Source: Candidatus Sumerlaeota bacterium (GTDB lineage Bacteria > Sumerlaeota > Sumerlaeia > JADFCT01). From it: DNA of 9,304 nt. Within the stretch, counting starts at the first letter, position 1, and every line of letters begins with the position of its first letter. The DNA is taken from positions 1 to 9,304 of the forward strand of contig JAPLSP010000152.1 in NCBI GenBank assembly GCA_026398575.1. Reading direction: 5' to 3'. This document shows positions 7,841-9,304 of the stretch, in pieces. Both the position numbers and the translations under genes were made by a program. Under the pieces are notes generated by a model. It was not told the DNA's origin. It ran no database searches and worked only from the letters and a program-made list of their open reading frames with translations.

Positions 7841-7915
7841 GGGACAGGGCTATTGAGGACAGGACTATTTAGGACAGAAATATTAGGGACAGAAATATTG
7901 GAGACGGACTATTAT
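7841..7915 (+). repeat. Five exact-length 15-bp repeats between pbpC and hemC
   Basis: The units are GGGACAGGGCTATTG, AGGACAGGACTATTT, AGGACAGAAATATTA, GGGACAGAAATATTG and GAGACGGACTATTAT. The array starts two bases after the pbpC stop and fills almost the whole spacer. It is open in the hemC frame, where it would encode GTGLL, RTGLF, RTEIL, GTEIL and ETDYY. The last unit ends in TATTAT, close to a -10 box, so a promoter role is conceivable. Confidence 0.92.
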
Positions 7916-7916
7916 C

Positions 7917-7922
7917 AAAGGA
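7917..7922 (+). promoter_or_regulatory. Shine-Dalgarno AAAGGA for hemC, deciding a TTG start
   Basis: AAAGGA is followed by eight bases and then TTG 7931. The same hexamer and the same 8-base spacing precede the esterase ATG. The ATG at 7922 overlaps this signal and so has no usable spacing. Confidence 0.6.
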
Positions 7923-7930
7923 TGCTGGCA

Positions 7931-9052
7931 TTGAAGATTCGTATTGGCACACGGGGAAGCCAGTTAGCTCTGACGCAAACGCAACTGGTGGCGGCGGCGT
8001 TGCGCGCGGCGGCGCCGGACATTGAAATTGAAATCGTGAAGATCACAACAGCGGGGGATCGCTCGGCTTTGCGCGACGCGCCGATGGAGAAGGGTAAGGG
8101 CGACTTCGTCCGCGAAATCGAGACGGCGTTGCTCGATGGCCGCATTGACGCCGCCGTTCACAGCCTTAAGGATTTGCCCGCCAGTTTGCCGGAAGGATTG
8201 GAGTTGGCCGCCTGTCTGCCCCGCGCCAATCCGTTCGATGTGATCGTTGTCAGGGGTCAGAGATCGGAACTCGGAACTCGGAACCTGGAACTTGGAACTC
8301 GGCTTTCGGAACTGCCTTTCCTTTCGGAAGGGGCTCGCGTGGGGACGTCCAGCCCGCGGCGAAAGGCGATGTTGCTGCGAGCGCGTCCGGATTTGCGGAT
8401 CATGCCGATTCGCGGCAATGTGCCGATGCGCGTGCGGAAACTCGAGGCGGGGCAATATGACGCTGTCGTGCTGGCGCGGGCTGGACTGGACCGGTTGGGA
8501 ATTACGGACCGTTTGGAAGGCGGCGGCAGCGCGAACGCTCGGGAAAGCTCGGGAGCTGCTGAAGGCTTGGGTTTGTCGGACCGGTCAGACGCGTCGGACC
8601 GGTCGGACGCGTCGGACCAGCCGAGTGCCGAGAACCAGGCGGACGCGTCGGATCAGCCGATTGCAGAGGATCGGGCGGGCGCGTCGGATCGGACTGGCTT
8701 TGGTTCCGCGCGAATCTTCGAAGTGGGCGAGAATGTGATCTGCCCGGCGCCATGTCAGGGAATCATCGGGATTGAAATGCGCGCGGGCGAAGCGGAGGCG
8801 ATTCGGGCGGCGGTAAATGATCGCGCGAGTTGGACGGCGGCATTGTGCGAGCGCGCGGTCGTGCGCGGCCTTCACGCCGATTGCCATGTTCCGTTGGGCG
8901 TTCATGCCACGATTGCGAATGGCCAATTGCGCGTGCGCGCCGTCTTGCTCAGTCCTGATGGGGGCCAGATACAGGATATCTCGTTTGAGGGCGATCCCAG
9001 CGATCCTGAAGAAATTGGATTGACCGTGGCGAAGGCCTTCCAGACTGAGTAG
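7931..9052 (+). CDS. hemC: Hydroxymethylbilane synthase (porphobilinogen deaminase)
   Basis: This cytoplasmic enzyme joins four porphobilinogen units into hydroxymethylbilane in tetrapyrrole (heme) synthesis. From TTG 7931 it has 373 residues and begins KIRIGTRGSQLAL, the usual N-terminus. Other blocks are ITTAGDR, VHSLKDLP with the catalytic Asp81, VGTSSPRRK and RGNVPMRV (substrate-binding arginines), ARAGLDRLGI, PAPCQG and the cofactor-binding Cys318 in ADCHVPLG. Family members have about 300-320 residues; the excess comes from two in-frame inserts, residues 111-127 (7-bp repeats) and about 195-258 (TCGGAY repeats at 216-254). The start is uncertain: ATG 7922 is possible, and the frame stays open back to ATG 7835, which overlaps the pbpC stop. 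TTG 7931 is preferred for its ribosome site and family fit. PAPCQG has Cys where Gly is usual. All catalytic residues are kept, so it is probably active. No hemD is adjacent. Confidence 0.92.
   Translation: MKIRIGTRGSQLALTQTQLVAAALRAAAPDIEIEIVKITTAGDRSALRDAPMEKGKGDFVREIETALLDGRIDAAVHSLKDLPASLPEGLELAACLPRANPFDVIVVRGQRSELGTRNLELGTRLSELPFLSEGARVGTSSPRRKAMLLRARPDLRIMPIRGNVPMRVRKLEAGQYDAVVLARAGLDRLGITDRLEGGGSANARESSGAAEGLGLSDRSDASDRSDASDQPSAENQADASDQPIAEDRAGASDRTGFGSARIFEVGENVICPAPCQGIIGIEMRAGEAEAIRAAVNDRASWTAALCERAVVRGLHADCHVPLGVHATIANGQLRVRAVLLSPDGGQIQDISFEGDPSDPEEIGLTVAKAFQTE
8263..8311 (+). repeat. 7-bp repeat array CTCGGAA, seven units, inside hemC
   Basis: The units ATCGGAA, CTCGGAA, CTCGGAA, CCTGGAA, CTTGGAA, CTCGGCT and TTCGGAA run without gaps. 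Because seven is not a multiple of three, the protein repeats every seven residues: SELGTRN, LELGTRL, SEL. The tract sits between FDVIVVRG and ARVGTSSPRR, normally a short loop of about ten residues. Confidence 0.92.
8576..8692 (+). repeat. TCGGAY-based repeats (18 and 36 bp) inside hemC
   Basis: Five copies of TCGGAC or TCGGAT start at 8576, 8594, 8612, 8648 and 8684, giving two 18-bp and two 36-bp units that each end in GCG. They encode SDRSDA, SDRSDA, SDQPSAENQADA, SDQPIAEDRAGA and SDR. The tract is polar and acidic and is probably disordered. It replaces the short stretch that normally links RLG to the PAPxQG block. Confidence 0.9.
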
Positions 9053-9190
9053 ATCAGCTTCTTTCGACAAAACAATGCATGCCAAAATCATTGTTCAACC
9101 CTTGCTTTTGCTAAAGCCTGTCGAGAAGCCATGCTAAAGCACGCTCCCATTAAATACCGCCTGCATTGCTTTAACCCATTAGCAAAATAT
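9053..9190. other. Non-coding region after hemC
   Basis: I see no gene and no convincing terminator here. TGCTAAAGC occurs twice (9109-9117 and 9132-9140), and GCTTT/AAAGC form a small hairpin at 9104-9117. Base composition falls from GC-rich coding DNA to AT-richer text, in line with a boundary between transcription units. A weak TTGCTT (9166) with TATGAA (9188) at 16-base spacing could be a promoter, but the match is poor. Confidence 0.5.
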
Positions 9191-9212
9191 GAACGACAAC
9201 ATGTTATCGTTC
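9191..9212. promoter_or_regulatory. 22-bp near-perfect palindrome, candidate operator
   Basis: The half-sites GAACGACAACA and TGTTATCGTTC are reverse complements with one mismatch in eleven and no loop between them. A gapless palindrome of this length looks like a binding site for a dimeric regulator rather than a hairpin terminator. It overlaps the weak promoter-like text just upstream. The target gene would lie beyond the window. Confidence 0.45.
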
Positions 9213-9229
9213 GCGCAAACTACGGAAAA

Positions 9230-9266
9230 ATCCGTGTTAATCCGCCCGATCCGCCCCATCCGTGTT
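9230..9266 (+). repeat. ATCCG-type repeats, 9-10 bp spacing
   Basis: ATCCG begins at 9230, 9240, 9249 and 9258, giving units ATCCGTGTTA, ATCCGCCCG, ATCCGCCCC and ATCCGTGTT. The core TCCGTGT is shared with the two 10-bp arrays upstream of the esterase and pbpC, so this may be a diverged member of that family. Confidence 0.65.
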
Positions 9267-9302
9267 CTATCTCAATCTGATTTTTCGTGATAGAACACGG
9301 AT
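9258..9302. repeat. Perfect 14-bp inverted repeat with 17-base loop
   Basis: ATCCGTGTTCTATC (9258-9271) is matched exactly by GATAGAACACGGAT (9289-9302). As RNA it would fold into a strong hairpin with a T-rich loop. No T tract follows within the two remaining bases, so a terminator cannot be confirmed. The left arm is also the last ATCCG repeat unit, so the structure may be a pair of repeat units in opposite orientation. Confidence 0.8.
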
Positions 9303-9304
9303 CT

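Noticed and set aside
8263..8692. Frameshift or pseudogene status of hemC because of the inserts
   Set aside because: The frame is continuous to 9052, all conserved blocks before and after both inserts are present, and catalytic Asp and cofactor Cys are intact.
9104..9140. Small hairpin GCTTT/AAAGC and the TGCTAAAGC direct repeat as an RNA gene or attachment site
   Set aside because: A five-base stem and a nine-base repeat are expected by chance at this length and have no supporting context.
9258..9302. Terminal inverted repeat of an insertion sequence
   Set aside because: The arms are only 17 bases apart and no transposase or target duplication is visible.
9258..9304. Rho-independent terminator of hemC
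   Set aside because: The hairpin is strong but lies about 200 bases after the stop, and a T tract after it cannot be seen before the window ends; left as an inverted repeat.

Overview
The window is GC-rich, carries four genes on the plus strand, and looks like part of one transcription unit. In order they are: the C-terminal 1347 codons of a bacterial alpha-2-macroglobulin with an intact thioester motif (1-4044); a secreted alpha/beta-hydrolase esterase (4197-5084); penicillin-binding protein 1C (5241-7838); and hydroxymethylbilane synthase, HemC (about 7931-9052). The last 250 bases hold no gene that I can see. No tRNA, rRNA, CRISPR array or transposase is visible.

The first and third genes form the well-known yfhM/pbpC pairing: a periplasmic protease trap together with a murein polymerase, thought to work together when the cell envelope is breached. 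Here a predicted secreted carbohydrate-type esterase sits between them. A heme/tetrapyrrole gene follows pbpC with almost no gap, which is an unusual neighbour for this pair. The envelope proteins imply a diderm bacterium. The gene content, the esterase type and the repeat style would fit a PVC-group lineage (Verrucomicrobiota, Kiritimatiellota, Lentisphaerota), but that is a low-confidence guess from a single window.

The striking feature is a scatter of short, imperfect tandem repeats, each locus with its own unit and a fixed unit length. They are: 10-bp GTCCGTGTYR arrays before the esterase (4078-4145) and before pbpC (5179-5224), both followed by a shared tail; a 7-bp ATGARAA array after the esterase (5087-5128); 12-bp, 9-bp and 9-bp arrays inside pbpC (6684-6719, 6744-6779, 7296-7340); a 15-bp array between pbpC and hemC (7841-7915); a 7-bp array (8263-8311) and a TCGGAY-based array (8576-8692) inside hemC; and ATCCG-type repeats plus a perfect 14-bp inverted repeat after hemC (9230-9302). 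The repeats inside genes keep the reading frame and fall between conserved blocks, so pbpC and hemC still look functional. The alpha-2-macroglobulin and esterase genes contain none that I could see. Repeat expansion that enters both spacers and the loops of a housekeeping enzyme is the best candidate here for an undescribed process.

The 3' end (9053-9304) has a 22-bp near-palindrome that looks like an operator and the long inverted repeat. It probably separates this unit from the next one.
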